From positions 1 through 6,754 of the forward strand of contig JAZPZM010000123.1 in the NCBI GenBank assembly GCA_045544735.1: 6,754 bases of DNA, in the 5' to 3' direction. Shown here one piece after another: positions 1 through 5,600 of the stretch (positions are counted from its first letter, which is position 1; each line of letters starts with the position of its first letter). A program made the translations under genes and the position numbers. The DNA comes from CAG-390 sp045544735 (GTDB lineage: Bacteria > Bacillota > Clostridia > Oscillospirales > CAG-272). The notes beneath the pieces are model-generated. The model was not told the origin of the DNA. It worked only from the letters and a program-made list of their open reading frames with translations, and ran no database searches.

Positions 1-9
1 GGGGTATGC

Positions 10-66
10 GGACCGGATTCCGCTGCGCTCCGCTTGCGGAGCGCGGTCCGATTCGTGCGTAGCACG
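10..66. repeat. Palindromic G+C-rich intergenic DNA beyond the tRNA terminator
   Basis: Two inverted repeats are visible. GCGCTCCGC (25-33) and GCGGAGCGC (36-44) form a perfect 9-bp stem with a 2-base spacer. It is enclosed by GGACCG (10-15) and CGGTCC (44-49). A second hairpin has CGTGC (54-58) and GCACG (62-66) around GTA. No ORF or tRNA fold fits here. The style resembles the repeat-rich DNA at the other end of the window, but I see no sequence shared with it. It may be a REP-like intergenic palindrome; its function is unknown. Confidence 0.55.
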
Positions 67-69
67 ACC

Positions 70-106
70 AAAAAGAGCAGGACACCTATTGGTGTCCTGC
101 TCTTTT

Positions 107-107
<1 letters not shown>
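70..107 (-). terminator. Rho-independent terminator of the tRNA operon
   Basis: A perfect 17-bp inverted repeat has arms at 70-86 and 91-107 and a 4-base loop (TATT on the plus strand). The arms begin with A5 and end with T5, so the structure has a U-tract in either direction. On the minus strand it starts directly at the CCA end of the Cys tRNA, the expected place to end the tRNA transcript. Because it is symmetric it could also stop plus-strand transcription entering from the left edge. Confidence 0.92.
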
Positions 108-181
<74 letters not shown>

Positions 182-190
182 GTAAAATGT

Positions 191-220
191 AATGGGGACG
201 AAGTTTTTTTCGTCCCCATT
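191..220 (-). other. Stem-loop in the Gly-Cys tRNA spacer
   Basis: A 12-bp perfect stem (arms 191-202 and 209-220, loop 203-208) fills most of the 43-base spacer between tRNA-Gly and tRNA-Cys. Read on the plus strand it is followed by a run of T (219-225) and would be a good terminator. Read in the direction of the tRNA operon it is followed by the mixed tract ATTACATTTTACG, so it would terminate only weakly. It could lower Cys tRNA output relative to the upstream tRNAs, or act as a processing or 3'-protection structure. Confidence 0.7.
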
Positions 221-224
221 TTTT

Positions 225-300
225 TGGAGCGGATTACGGGGCTCGAACCCGCCACCTCGACCTTGGCAAGGTCGCGCTCTACCAAATGAGCTAAATCCGC
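225..300 (-). tRNA. tRNA-Gly (anticodon GCC)
   Basis: This is the fourth gene of the operon, 76 nt with CCA encoded at 225-227. The acceptor stem pairs GCGGATT (5') with AATCCGC, and the discriminator is U, usual for bacterial tRNA-Gly. The anticodon stem CGACC/GGTCG encloses TTGCCAA, giving GCC. The T arm carries the standard GGTTCGAGCCC. Only three bases separate it from tRNA-Phe, so both must be released by processing of one transcript. Confidence 0.97.
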
Positions 301-303
301 AAA

Positions 304-379
304 TGGTGCCTCCGGTCGGAATTGAACCAACGACACGGGGATTTTCAGTCCCCTGCTCTACCAACTGAGCTACAGAGGC
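304..379 (-). tRNA. tRNA-Phe (anticodon GAA)
   Basis: This is the third gene of the operon, 76 nt with CCA encoded at 304-306. The acceptor stem pairs GCCTCTG with CGGAGGC (one G-U pair), and the discriminator is A. The anticodon stem GGGGA/TCCCC encloses CTGAAAA, giving GAA. The T arm is GTTGG-TTCAATT-CCGAC. A small hairpin (381-387 with 392-398, 7 bp) fills the 21-base spacer to tRNA-Asp. Confidence 0.97.
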
Positions 380-400
380 GTACAGCAAGGGTGCTGTATA

Positions 401-477
401 TGGCGACCCGGATGGGGCTCGAACCCACGACCTCCAGCGTGACAGGCTGGCGCTCTAACCAACTGAGCTACCGGGCC
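401..477 (-). tRNA. tRNA-Asp (anticodon GTC)
   Basis: This is the second gene of the operon, 77 nt with CCA encoded at 401-403. The acceptor stem pairs GGCCCGG with CCGGGTC (one G-U pair). The discriminator is G, the identity base expected for tRNA-Asp. The anticodon stem CCAGC/GCTGG encloses CTGTCAC, giving GTC. It is followed in the transcript by a 21-base spacer with a 7-bp hairpin. Confidence 0.97.
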
Positions 478-480
478 AAA

Positions 481-556
481 TGGTGGGAACAATAGGGCTC
501 GAACCTATGACCCTCTGCTTGTAAGGCAGATGCTCTCCCAGCTGAGCTATGCTCCC
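481..556 (-). tRNA. tRNA-Val (anticodon TAC)
   Basis: This is the first gene of the operon, 76 nt with CCA encoded at 481-483. The acceptor stem pairs GGGAGCA with TGTTCCC (one G-U pair), and the discriminator is A. The anticodon stem TCTGC/GCAGA encloses CTTACAA, giving TAC (read as UAC, able to decode most Val codons when modified). It lies about 35 bases downstream of the predicted transcription start. The leader has a possible 5-bp hairpin (573-577 with 586-590). Confidence 0.97.
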
Positions 557-598
557 ATGTGGCCTTTGCTAATCGCCTTATTGCCGGCGACAGATAGG

Positions 599-627
599 AT
601 TATATCACATCCGTCGCCGCTTGTCAA
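599..627 (-). promoter_or_regulatory. Sigma-A-type promoter of the tRNA operon
   Basis: Reading the minus strand, a perfect -35 TTGACA (622-627) and a perfect -10 TATAAT (599-604) are separated by exactly 17 bases. Transcription should start near 590-593, leaving a leader of about 35 bases before tRNA-Val. A match this close to consensus is typical of stable-RNA promoters. Confidence 0.93.
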
Positions 628-629
628 TA

Positions 630-676
630 CCTTTTTTCAAATTTTTTTCGTTTTTTTGAAAGTTTTTTTATTTTTT
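630..676 (-). promoter_or_regulatory. Phased A-tracts upstream of the tRNA promoter (UP-like element)
   Basis: On the minus strand, runs of 6-7 A lie at 632-637, 642-648, 651-657, 663-669 and 671-676. They recur at roughly helical intervals (tract starts 8-12 bases apart) and begin about 5 bases upstream of the -35 box. A-tracts in this position bend DNA and can contact the alpha subunit C-terminal domain of RNA polymerase. The arrangement is seen; the stimulating role is inferred. Confidence 0.6.
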
Positions 677-682
677 GGGTTT

Positions 683-701
683 TGATACCAAAAAGGTATC
701 A
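683..701 (-). other. Short hairpin just after hslO, weak terminator candidate
   Basis: TGATACC (683-689) and GGTATCA (695-701) pair around a 5-base loop, immediately after the hslO stop codon. On the minus strand the loop is T5 but the sequence after the stem is A-rich rather than U-rich, so it does not look like a normal Rho-independent terminator for the murC operon. It may only mark or protect the 3' end. Confidence 0.4.
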
Positions 702-703
702 TT

Positions 704-1615
704 TTACGAGTTTTTAAGTCTTTTCGCCTCGTCGAGAAGTGTTTTTTCGTCGAAAGTATATTTTTTATCGCAGAATCTGCAGCACACTTCAAGCTCGCGC
801 GCCTTGCCCTCGGACTCCTGCTCGTCAAGAAGCTTCAAAATATCCCTCTCGCCAAGTGATGCGACGGCGCGCAGCATACGCTCCATTTCACAGGTGCATT
901 TGTATTCTACCTCAAGCTCGTCGAACACGTCGTACTCGATGCCATCAAGCGCGATGTCCGCGATCTCGCGGCAGGTCTTGCCCTTGGCAAGCAGGGAAGA
1001 GATGTTAACGAGATGTGCGGCGTTTGCCTCGATCTTGTCTACGGTCTCCTCGTCGGCAAAGGGCAAAAGCTGTACGAACACGCCGCCCGCCGCAAGGCAG
1101 GAAAGGTCGCGGTCGACGAGCACGCCGAGTGCGCACACGGTAGGTATCTGCTCGCTTACTGCGTAATATCTTGCGATGTCCTCGGCAATTTCTCCGCCCG
1201 CAAGGGGGATAGAGCCGCTAAAGGGCTCGCCGTTGCCGTTGTCGCGCACGACGTTGAGATATCCCTCGCCAACAGCTCCGCCCACGTCAAGCTTGCCGTT
1301 GGGCTTCAGGGGAATATCCACGGCGGGATTTCCTATATATCCGCGCACGTTGCCGTACCAATCCGCTACCGCGATTATACGTCCCGCAGGGCCGTCACCT
1401 GCCACGGTAAGCGTCAGGCTTTCGTTTTCCTCGCCCATCATTGCGCCCATTATCGACGCGCCCGTAAGAAGTCTGCCGAGCGCCGCGGTGGCGGTCGGGG
1501 AGGTCTTATGGTATCCGATGGCGGCGTTCACTATCGCGCGTGAGTCGATAACGTGTATACGCGCCGAGCCGTCGGCGGTCATACCGCGAAGTATAGTAGA
1601 TCTTTTCTGTTCCAT
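704..1615 (-). CDS. hslO: Hsp33, redox-regulated holding chaperone
   Basis: This 303-residue protein matches Hsp33 in length and motifs. Hsp33 is a cytosolic ATP-independent chaperone, inactive when its four C-terminal cysteines hold zinc and activated by oxidation and unfolding. The N-terminal body has the family-typical RGMTADGSARI start, TATAALGRLLTGA (42-54) and the DGPAG loop followed by GNVRGYIGNP (88-97). The zinc site is CxC (C240, C242) and CxxC (C279, C282), with an extra Cys at 278. The linker of 36 residues between the motifs is slightly longer than the 27-32 usual for the family. The start at 1615 has a GGAAG sequence about 9 bases upstream and follows the methyltransferase stop by 18 bases, so hslO is the last gene of the murC operon. 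Product identity is secure. Confidence 0.96.
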   Translation of the reverse strand: MEQKRSTILRGMTADGSARIHVIDSRAIVNAAIGYHKTSPTATAALGRLLTGASIMGAMMGEENESLTLTVAGDGPAGRIIAVADWYGNVRGYIGNPAVDIPLKPNGKLDVGGAVGEGYLNVVRDNGNGEPFSGSIPLAGGEIAEDIARYYAVSEQIPTVCALGVLVDRDLSCLAAGGVFVQLLPFADEETVDKIEANAAHLVNISSLLAKGKTCREIADIALDGIEYDVFDELEVEYKCTCEMERMLRAVASLGERDILKLLDEQESEGKARELEVCCRFCDKKYTFDEKTLLDEAKRLKNS

Positions 1616-1633
1616 ATCAATTAACTTCCATAT

Positions 1634-2401
1634 TTATTTTTTTGCCCTTGCGGCGAAATACAGCTTGCTGTCGTTCTTTCGCGGGGGGCGCATATTGGTG
1701 CTTCCGAAAACGCCGAGAAGCTCAAAGCCCGCGCCCTCAAGAGCCGCCGTCAGCTCCTCGCGGCTGTAGTAGCGCTCGCTCCATTCCTCATCGCTTCGTG
1801 AATAGATACCGCTACCCGCCTCGCTTTCGGTAAAGAGCGTGATGTAAAAGCGGCAGATGCCGCGCTTTTCGGAATAATCGTTTTGCCAATTGCAAAATAC
1901 GGCTCTGCCGTCGTCAAGCTCGTCCTCGAATTGATAGGATTCCCTTGCGTATTCCGTACTAAAGCGGTAGGCGGAGTTTACGTCAAAAAGGAAAATGCCG
2001 TCGGGGTCAAGATAATTATGCACGAGGGAGAAGCATTTTTCAAGCTCGCCCTTGCGCGTAAGGTGATTGAGTGAGTCAAGGGAGCATATAGTCGCGCCGA
2101 CCGTGCCGTAAAGCTCGAAGGCGCACATATTCTGGCAAAGCAAAAGGGTGTTTTCGGAGCAACGCTCGCGTGCGACGGAGAGCATTTCGGGGGATGCGTC
2201 CACTCCCGTCATATCGTAGCCGCGCTCGGAGAGAAGCTCGGTGAGCGTTCCCGTGCCGCACGCAAGGTCAAGCACGAGCGACGGACGGGCGGGGAGGTAG
2301 GTGTCAAAACAACGCTCGGCGAAGTCCGCCCAAGCGGCGTAGTCCACCTCACCGTTAAAGCTGTCGTAGGCGCACGATATTGCGCCGTAGCCGCGGCTCA
2401 T
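1634..2401 (-). CDS. Class I SAM-dependent methyltransferase, substrate unknown
   Basis: This 255-residue protein has a Rossmann-fold methyltransferase core. Motif I is VLDLACGTGTL (43-53), where the glycine loop binds S-adenosylmethionine. It is followed by TGVDAS (65-70), whose Asp68 should bind the ribose hydroxyls. The CSLDSLNHL segment and FLFDVNSAYRF match the later strands of the fold as seen in clostridial members annotated only as class I methyltransferases. A C-terminal helix-strand unit (EELTAALEGAGFELLGVF) and the ending LYFAARAKK are normal for the family. The start ATG overlaps the murC stop as ATGA (2398-2401). I see no ribosome binding site close before it, so translation probably depends on coupling to murC. 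The sequence does not reveal the substrate (small molecule, wall precursor or other). Confidence 0.88.
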   Translation of the reverse strand: MSRGYGAISCAYDSFNGEVDYAAWADFAERCFDTYLPARPSLVLDLACGTGTLTELLSERGYDMTGVDASPEMLSVARERCSENTLLLCQNMCAFELYGTVGATICSLDSLNHLTRKGELEKCFSLVHNYLDPDGIFLFDVNSAYRFSTEYARESYQFEDELDDGRAVFCNWQNDYSEKRGICRFYITLFTESEAGSGIYSRSDEEWSERYYSREELTAALEGAGFELLGVFGSTNMRPPRKNDSKLYFAARAKK

Positions 2402-3798
2402 TTAAGATCAAGCAGGGGGAATACCTTGTAAATATCCCCTGCGCCCATTACTACCACGAGGTCGCCCTCGCGTGCGTTTTGGCGAATATATTCCGCTATC
2501 GCCTCGAAGGATGGGAGCGCGACGGCTTTTTCGCCTATCGCCGCGGCGAGCTTTTGCGCGCTGACACCGAGTGTGTCCACCTCGCGCGCCGCGTAGATTT
2601 CGGCTACGACGACCTTATCGGCTACGTCAAGCGCTGTGGCAAAGTCTGAAAACAGCTCTGCGGTGCGACTGTAGGTATGCGGCTGAAAAACGCATATCAT
2701 CCTATCGTAGCCCATCTGCTTGAAGCCGTCAAGCGTTGCGCTTACCTCGGTCGGATGATGTCCGTAATCGTCGTAAACGGCAGCACCCGATAGCGAGCCC
2801 TTGTATTCCATTCTTCTGCCCGCTCCCGTGAATCGCGAGAGTCCGCGAGCGATAAGCGTAGCGTCAAGCCCTGCCGTATGCGCGGCGGCAAACGCCGCAA
2901 GTGCGTTGTAGATATTGTGATTTCCGCATACGGAAAGATCAACGTGGGCAACGATCTCGCCAAAGGCGCAAACGTCAAAGGACGGTCTGCCGCGATCTAC
3001 GCTGATATTTACGGCGCGGTAGTCGGCGTTCTCATCGTTCAGCGCAAAGCTTACGGGCTTTCCGCCGTAGGTGAGCATAACGAGTCGCACGTTTTCGTCG
3101 TCAGCGTTGTAGATACAGCATCCGTCAGCGCCCGTGATGGCGGCAAAATTTGAATACGAGCGTCTTATTTGCGTCATACTCTTGAAATAGTCCACGTGGT
3201 CCATCTCGATATTCAGAATAATGGCGGTCGTGGGGTTGAAGTCAAGGAAGGAATCCATATACTCGCAAGCCTCGAAGATGAAAAACTCCTCTCCGCCTAT
3301 GCGATACGCGCCGCCCATAGCGTCAAGGCGCGCACCCGAAAGCACGGTGGGGTCGGCACACGCCTCCATATACGCAAGGGCGCACATGGACGTGCAGGTG
3401 CTTTTGCCGTGCATACCCGAAACTCCGAGGCGGTTTTTGTAGCCCGTCATAACGTAACCGAGATAATCCGCCCTCGATATGCAGGGGATTCCCGACATAA
3501 GCGCCGCCTTGTATTCGGGGTTTTCGGGGGATATGGCGACGGTGTATACCATAGCGTCGTAGCCCTCAAGATTTGCGGCGTCGTGTGCGTGAAATACGGT
3601 TATGCCCGACGCTTCAAGTGCGCGTGTAACGTCGGTAACGCTCGTGTCAGAGCCGCCGACCGTAAAGCCGCGCAGCTTTGAGATAAGCGCGAGCGAGGAC
3701 ATATTTACCCCGCCGATGCCCGCAAAAAAGATACTGCGAGCGCCAGACAGCATTTGGGCGATATTTTTAGCTCCGTAGTGAGTGTTGGGAGTAGCCAT
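2398..3798 (-). CDS. murC: UDP-N-acetylmuramate--L-alanine ligase
   Basis: MurC joins L-alanine to UDP-N-acetylmuramic acid using ATP in the cytoplasm, the first amino-acid addition of peptidoglycan stem-peptide synthesis. The 466-residue length is normal. In order: an N-terminal UDP-substrate domain with GIGG (27-30); the ATP loop GMHGKST (128-134), where most homologues have GTHGKTT; the EACEY motif (176-180); NIEMDHVDYF (196-205); GNHNIYNALAA (292-302); GAGRRMEYKG (325-334); YDDYGHHPTEV (342-352), diagnostic of the MurC branch; and FQPHTYSRT (371-379). An AGAGAGG ribosome binding site (3805-3811) lies 6 bases before the ATG. It is the first gene of a three-gene operon with the methyltransferase and hslO, and divergent from spoVG. 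The EACEY form, rather than EADEY, is a variation within MurC and does not suggest loss of function. Confidence 0.97.
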   Translation of the reverse strand: MATPNTHYGAKNIAQMLSGARSIFFAGIGGVNMSSLALISKLRGFTVGGSDTSVTDVTRALEASGITVFHAHDAANLEGYDAMVYTVAISPENPEYKAALMSGIPCISRADYLGYVMTGYKNRLGVSGMHGKSTCTSMCALAYMEACADPTVLSGARLDAMGGAYRIGGEEFFIFEACEYMDSFLDFNPTTAIILNIEMDHVDYFKSMTQIRRSYSNFAAITGADGCCIYNADDENVRLVMLTYGGKPVSFALNDENADYRAVNISVDRGRPSFDVCAFGEIVAHVDLSVCGNHNIYNALAAFAAAHTAGLDATLIARGLSRFTGAGRRMEYKGSLSGAAVYDDYGHHPTEVSATLDGFKQMGYDRMICVFQPHTYSRTAELFSDFATALDVADKVVVAEIYAAREVDTLGVSAQKLAAAIGEKAVALPSFEAIAEYIRQNAREGDLVVVMGAGDIYKVFPLLDLK

Positions 3799-3836
3799 AG
3801 CGATCCTCTCTGTATAAATTTGTAAAAAATTGTATT

Positions 3837-3866
3837 AATATACTAAAAACGAGTTTAAGTTGTTAA
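3837..3866 (-). promoter_or_regulatory. Candidate promoter of the murC operon
   Basis: On the minus strand TTAACA (3861-3866) and TATATT (3837-3842) are 18 bases apart, about 40 bases before the murC start codon. An alternative further upstream is TTTACA (3953-3958) with TATTAT (3930-3935), spaced 17 bases, which would overlap the spoVG promoter on the opposite strand. The region is so AT-rich that chance matches are likely, so neither is certain. Confidence 0.45.
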
Positions 3867-3903
3867 TAAATCTGTTAATTTTCACACAAAAATCTAAATT
3901 TTG

Positions 3904-3934
3904 TTGAATATTCGTAACAAATTTATTATATAAT
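3904..3934 (+). promoter_or_regulatory. Candidate spoVG promoter
   Basis: A perfect -10 TATAAT lies at 3929-3934. The best -35 is TTGAAT at 3904-3909 with a wide 19-base spacer. Transcription would start near 3941, giving a leader of about 49 bases. I do not see a clear sigma-H pattern like that driving Bacillus subtilis spoVG, so regulation here may differ. Confidence 0.5.
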
Positions 3935-3948
3935 AGTATGCGTGAAGG

Positions 3949-3965
3949 ACTGTGTAAAGCACAGT
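3949..3965 (+). other. Small stem-loop in the spoVG leader
   Basis: ACTGTG (3949-3954) and CACAGT (3960-3965) pair around TAAAG. The hairpin would sit near the 5' end of the spoVG mRNA, about 12 bases before the ribosome binding site. It could stabilise the message or be a protein site in the DNA, where it also overlaps the alternative minus-strand -35 at 3953-3958. Confidence 0.45.
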
Positions 3966-3989
3966 AAATTTTCATCGAGGAGGAATTGA

Positions 3990-4298
3990 ATGCAGATCAC
4001 TGATATTAAAGTGAGAAAATTATTCGACGAAGGACCAATGAAGGCAGTTGTATCCGTAACCTTCGACGGACAGCTCGCCGTTCACGACATCAAGGTAATC
4101 AATGCACGCGACCGTTTCTTTATCGTAATGCCCAGCCGCAAAAATCCTGACGAGACGTTCAGGGATATAGTACATCCCATCAACGCTCAATTCCGCGCAT
4201 CTCTTGAAAGCGCGGTTATCGAGGCGTATACAGCCGCCCTTGAGGCAGCAGATGTTGTTGAGGATGCGGACAAGGTGGAAGAAACCGCAAGCGTTTAA
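3990..4298 (+). CDS. spoVG: SpoVG family septation regulator / RNA-binding protein
   Basis: This 102-residue protein matches SpoVG along its length. SpoVG is a small protein that affects septum formation, sporulation and capsule or virulence traits in Firmicutes and binds nucleic acid. Family-conserved blocks are the start MQITDIKVRKL, VHDIKVI (31-37), FFIVMPSRK (43-51) and FRDIVHPIN (57-65). The following helix (about 69-87) leads into an acidic tail (88-98), a variable part of the family. The start is secured by GAGGAGG at 3977-3983, 6 bases before the ATG. The gene is a single-gene unit with its own terminator, divergent from murC, whereas in Bacillus it sits beside purR and glmU. Its presence does not prove that the organism forms spores, since non-sporing species also carry it. 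Confidence 0.96.
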   Translation: MQITDIKVRKLFDEGPMKAVVSVTFDGQLAVHDIKVINARDRFFIVMPSRKNPDETFRDIVHPINAQFRASLESAVIEAYTAALEAADVVEDADKVEETASV

Positions 4299-4316
4299 TA
4301 TAGACTTTTTGAGCAT

Positions 4317-4338
4317 GGGTGCGAAAGCACCCTTTTTT
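4317..4338 (+). terminator. Rho-independent terminator of spoVG
   Basis: The stem GGGTGC (4317-4322) and GCACCC (4327-4332) closes a GAAA tetraloop and is followed by T6 (4333-4338). It lies 18 bases after the spoVG stop. The U-tract overlaps the stop codon of the convergent phosphodiesterase gene (4337-4339). For the minus strand there is no U-tract after the stem, so it acts mainly for spoVG. Confidence 0.9.
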
Positions 4339-4855
4339 ATTTTTTAAAGTGCGAGGTGAGAAGTACACCGTCCCTGAACGTAAGCACGCCGTAGCTGAGG
4401 CTGTAGCCTTTGCCGACCGTGCCCGGATTCATTATGCGAAGCGGCTTTTTCAGCACCGTGCCGCCGACGCTGCTACCCGACGGGAGATATTCTTCGGTCG
4501 GGATATGCGTATGTCCGTAAAGCAACAGGTCTGCGTTCGCCTCGATTGCGGCGAGCGTTGCGGCGTACATCGTGCTTTTTACCGAGCGCAGATGTCCGTG
4601 CATAATAAGTATGCGCGTGCCTGATATTTCAACGACCTTTTCATACGTGTCGTCTCCCTTGGGGGCGGGATACGTCCAGCCCTCGAAATTCCCCCAAACG
4701 CTATACACACGTCTGCCTTCTAAATTAAGAAACGTCAGGTCGTCAAGCCCGTCGCCGAGGTGAATGATGTCGGCTGTGGGGTTAGCCTCAAGCGCCTGCT
4801 TCATAAGGCTTGCGTTTCCGTGGGAGTCCGAAAAGACGAGAATTGTTTTTTCCAT
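4337..4855 (-). CDS. YfcE/MJ0936-type metallophosphoesterase (phosphodiesterase)
   Basis: This 172-residue protein is a small single-domain calcineurin-like phosphoesterase of the YfcE/MJ0936 family, which hydrolyse phosphodiesters with a two-metal (often Mn) centre. All metal-ligand motifs are present in order: DSHG (D10, H12), GD (D35), GN (N56), MHGH (H86) and GHTH (H115, H117). The GN motif reads GNFE where the family usually has GN followed by C or H and then D. C-terminal NPGTVG (142-147) is also family-typical. The start at 4855 has GGAG (4862-4865) 6 bases upstream and a good promoter. The cellular substrate is unknown; members act on model diesters in vitro. In many clostridia such genes sit next to rph and rdgB-type genes, but not here. 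It converges on spoVG. Confidence 0.92.
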   Translation of the reverse strand: MEKTILVFSDSHGNASLMKQALEANPTADIIHLGDGLDDLTFLNLEGRRVYSVWGNFEGWTYPAPKGDDTYEKVVEISGTRILIMHGHLRSVKSTMYAATLAAIEANADLLLYGHTHIPTEEYLPSGSSVGGTVLKKPLRIMNPGTVGKGYSLSYGVLTFRDGVLLTSHFKK

Positions 4856-4882
4856 ACGCTGCTCCGAATATTATTTCATTAT

Positions 4883-4911
4883 ATTATAGCATCTTTTTTG
4901 CCGTTTGTCCA
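4883..4911 (-). promoter_or_regulatory. Promoter of the phosphodiesterase gene
   Basis: On the minus strand TGGACA (4906-4911, one mismatch to consensus) and a perfect TATAAT (4883-4888) are spaced 17 bases. TGC directly before the -10 gives an extended -10. Transcription should start near 4876, about 20 bases before the start codon. The -35 overlaps an inverted repeat at 4905-4928. Confidence 0.8.
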
Positions 4912-4928
4912 CACCTTATGTGGCACAA
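4905..4928. promoter_or_regulatory. Inverted repeat between divergent promoters, operator candidate
   Basis: TTGT-CCACA (4905-4913) is mirrored by TGTGG-C-ACAA (4919-4928) around a 5-base centre, with one unpaired base in the right arm. It covers the -35 box of the phosphodiesterase promoter and the -35 position expected for the small-gene cluster. A repressor or activator bound here could affect both units. The repeat is seen; binding is inferred. Confidence 0.4.
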
Positions 4929-4949
4929 GAAGGAAAAAAATCATATACT
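4921..4949 (+). promoter_or_regulatory. Weak promoter candidate for the three-gene cluster
   Basis: TATACT (4944-4949) is a fair -10, but the sequence 17 bases upstream (TGGCAC, 4921-4926) is a poor sigma-A -35. The stretch CATATACT (4942-4949) matches the sporulation sigma-E -10 pattern CATACAnT at all but one defined position; I see no clear matching -35. A 5-bp hairpin (4962-4966 with 4970-4974) follows in the leader before the ribosome binding site. Confidence 0.35.
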
Positions 4950-4994
4950 GCCCATGAGAAAGGTCGTATCGACCGTAAAAAAGGAGTGAACGCT

Positions 4995-5231
4995 ATGCAA
5001 ATAGACAGAGCAACGCTTGAGCGCCTGCTTACCCTGAGCGACGGACAGCTTAAATTCATAATGGGGAAAATAGCGGGGGAGAACGGTATTGACCTATCGG
5101 GGCTTAACGTAAACCTCGGTGATATGTCAAGCGTCCGCAACGCCATAAGAAATATCAGCGACAGAGACCTTGCCGCGATATCGGCGCAGATAGAGGCGGC
5201 GCAGAATTCAAAGCGGAGGGGCGGCAGATGA
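4995..5231 (+). CDS. Small helical protein of unknown function, first of three
   Basis: I do not recognise this 78-residue protein. The frame is open upstream to 4905, but I choose the ATG at 4995 because AAGGAG (4981-4986) lies 8 bases before it and the upstream residues overlap the promoter region. The sequence looks fully helical: an N-terminal amphipathic part (RATLERLLTLSDGQLKFIMGKI, about 5-26), a turn around GIDLSGLNVN (31-40), a second helical part with SSVRNAIRNISDRDLAAISAQIE (45-67), and a basic tail SKRRGGR. It has no cysteine, signal peptide or membrane segment, so it is probably cytosolic. The start codon of the next gene lies one base after its stop, implying co-expression. It could be a small clostridial family found only with its neighbours. 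Confidence 0.8.
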   Translation: MQIDRATLERLLTLSDGQLKFIMGKIAGENGIDLSGLNVNLGDMSSVRNAIRNISDRDLAAISAQIEAAQNSKRRGGR

Positions 5232-5232
5232 T

Positions 5233-5592
5233 ATGAGCGAAAAGACGAACGGCGAGCTTACGCCCACTCCCGACCTCGGCGGTATGGTGTCAAAGCTGCT
5301 TGCAAACCCTGAGCTTATATCACAGATAGCCTCGGCGGTGGGGGCTGAGCCGAGCGGTGCGCCGCCACAAGCGGAGAGTGCGGAGAGCGCGTCCGCCGAG
5401 CCATCCCCCGCACTTCCCGTAGGTCAGCTTATGTCCTTACTCGGCGGCGTGGGCGGCGGAGGCGACGCGGCGCGGCGCACGGCGCTGCTTTCTGCGCTCA
5501 AGCCCTACTGCAACGAGCATAGATGCCGCACCATCGACTACATGATAGGAATATCAAAGATAGCGGGCGGATTTTCGGGATTCGGGAAATAG
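5233..5592 (+). CDS. Small protein of unknown function with conserved-looking C-terminal helix, second of three
   Basis: This 119-residue protein has no function I can assign. It has a helical segment DLGGMVSKLLANPELISQIASAV (14-36), a low-complexity Ala/Glu/Pro/Ser linker (37-62), a second helical segment VGQLMSLLGGV with a Gly run (63-77), and a basic C-terminal helix with LLSALKPYCNEHRCRTIDYMIGISKI (85-110). From memory, LxALKPY-type tails occur in unannotated clostridial proteins, but I cannot confirm this. The start uses GGAGGGG (5215-5221) inside the end of the previous gene, 11 bases before the ATG. Its TAG stop overlaps the ribosome binding site of the next gene. The two cysteines (93, 98) are not in a known metal motif. 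It is likely cytosolic. Confidence 0.8.
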   Translation: MSEKTNGELTPTPDLGGMVSKLLANPELISQIASAVGAEPSGAPPQAESAESASAEPSPALPVGQLMSLLGGVGGGGDAARRTALLSALKPYCNEHRCRTIDYMIGISKIAGGFSGFGK

Positions 5593-5600
5593 GAGGGCGA

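Noticed and set aside
41..66. Possible degenerate tRNA piece (GGTCCGATTC at 45-54 matches the tRNA-Cys T arm)
   Set aside because: A 10-base match without a paired stem, acceptor or anticodon arm is not enough; the palindromes explain the stretch better.
675..1769. Plus-strand ORFs opposite hslO and its neighbour (675-1166, 1013-1543, 1176-1769)
   Set aside because: They are antisense shadows of hslO, a gene with clear family motifs; their products are low-complexity and unrecognisable.
4921..4938. Sigma-54 promoter starting TGGCAC
   Set aside because: The -12 element (TTGC) is absent at the required spacing; the sequence there is A/G-rich.
4905..4994. Upstream extension of the first small gene to an ATG at 4905
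   Set aside because: It would cover the promoter region and ignores the well-placed AAGGAG before the ATG at 4995.
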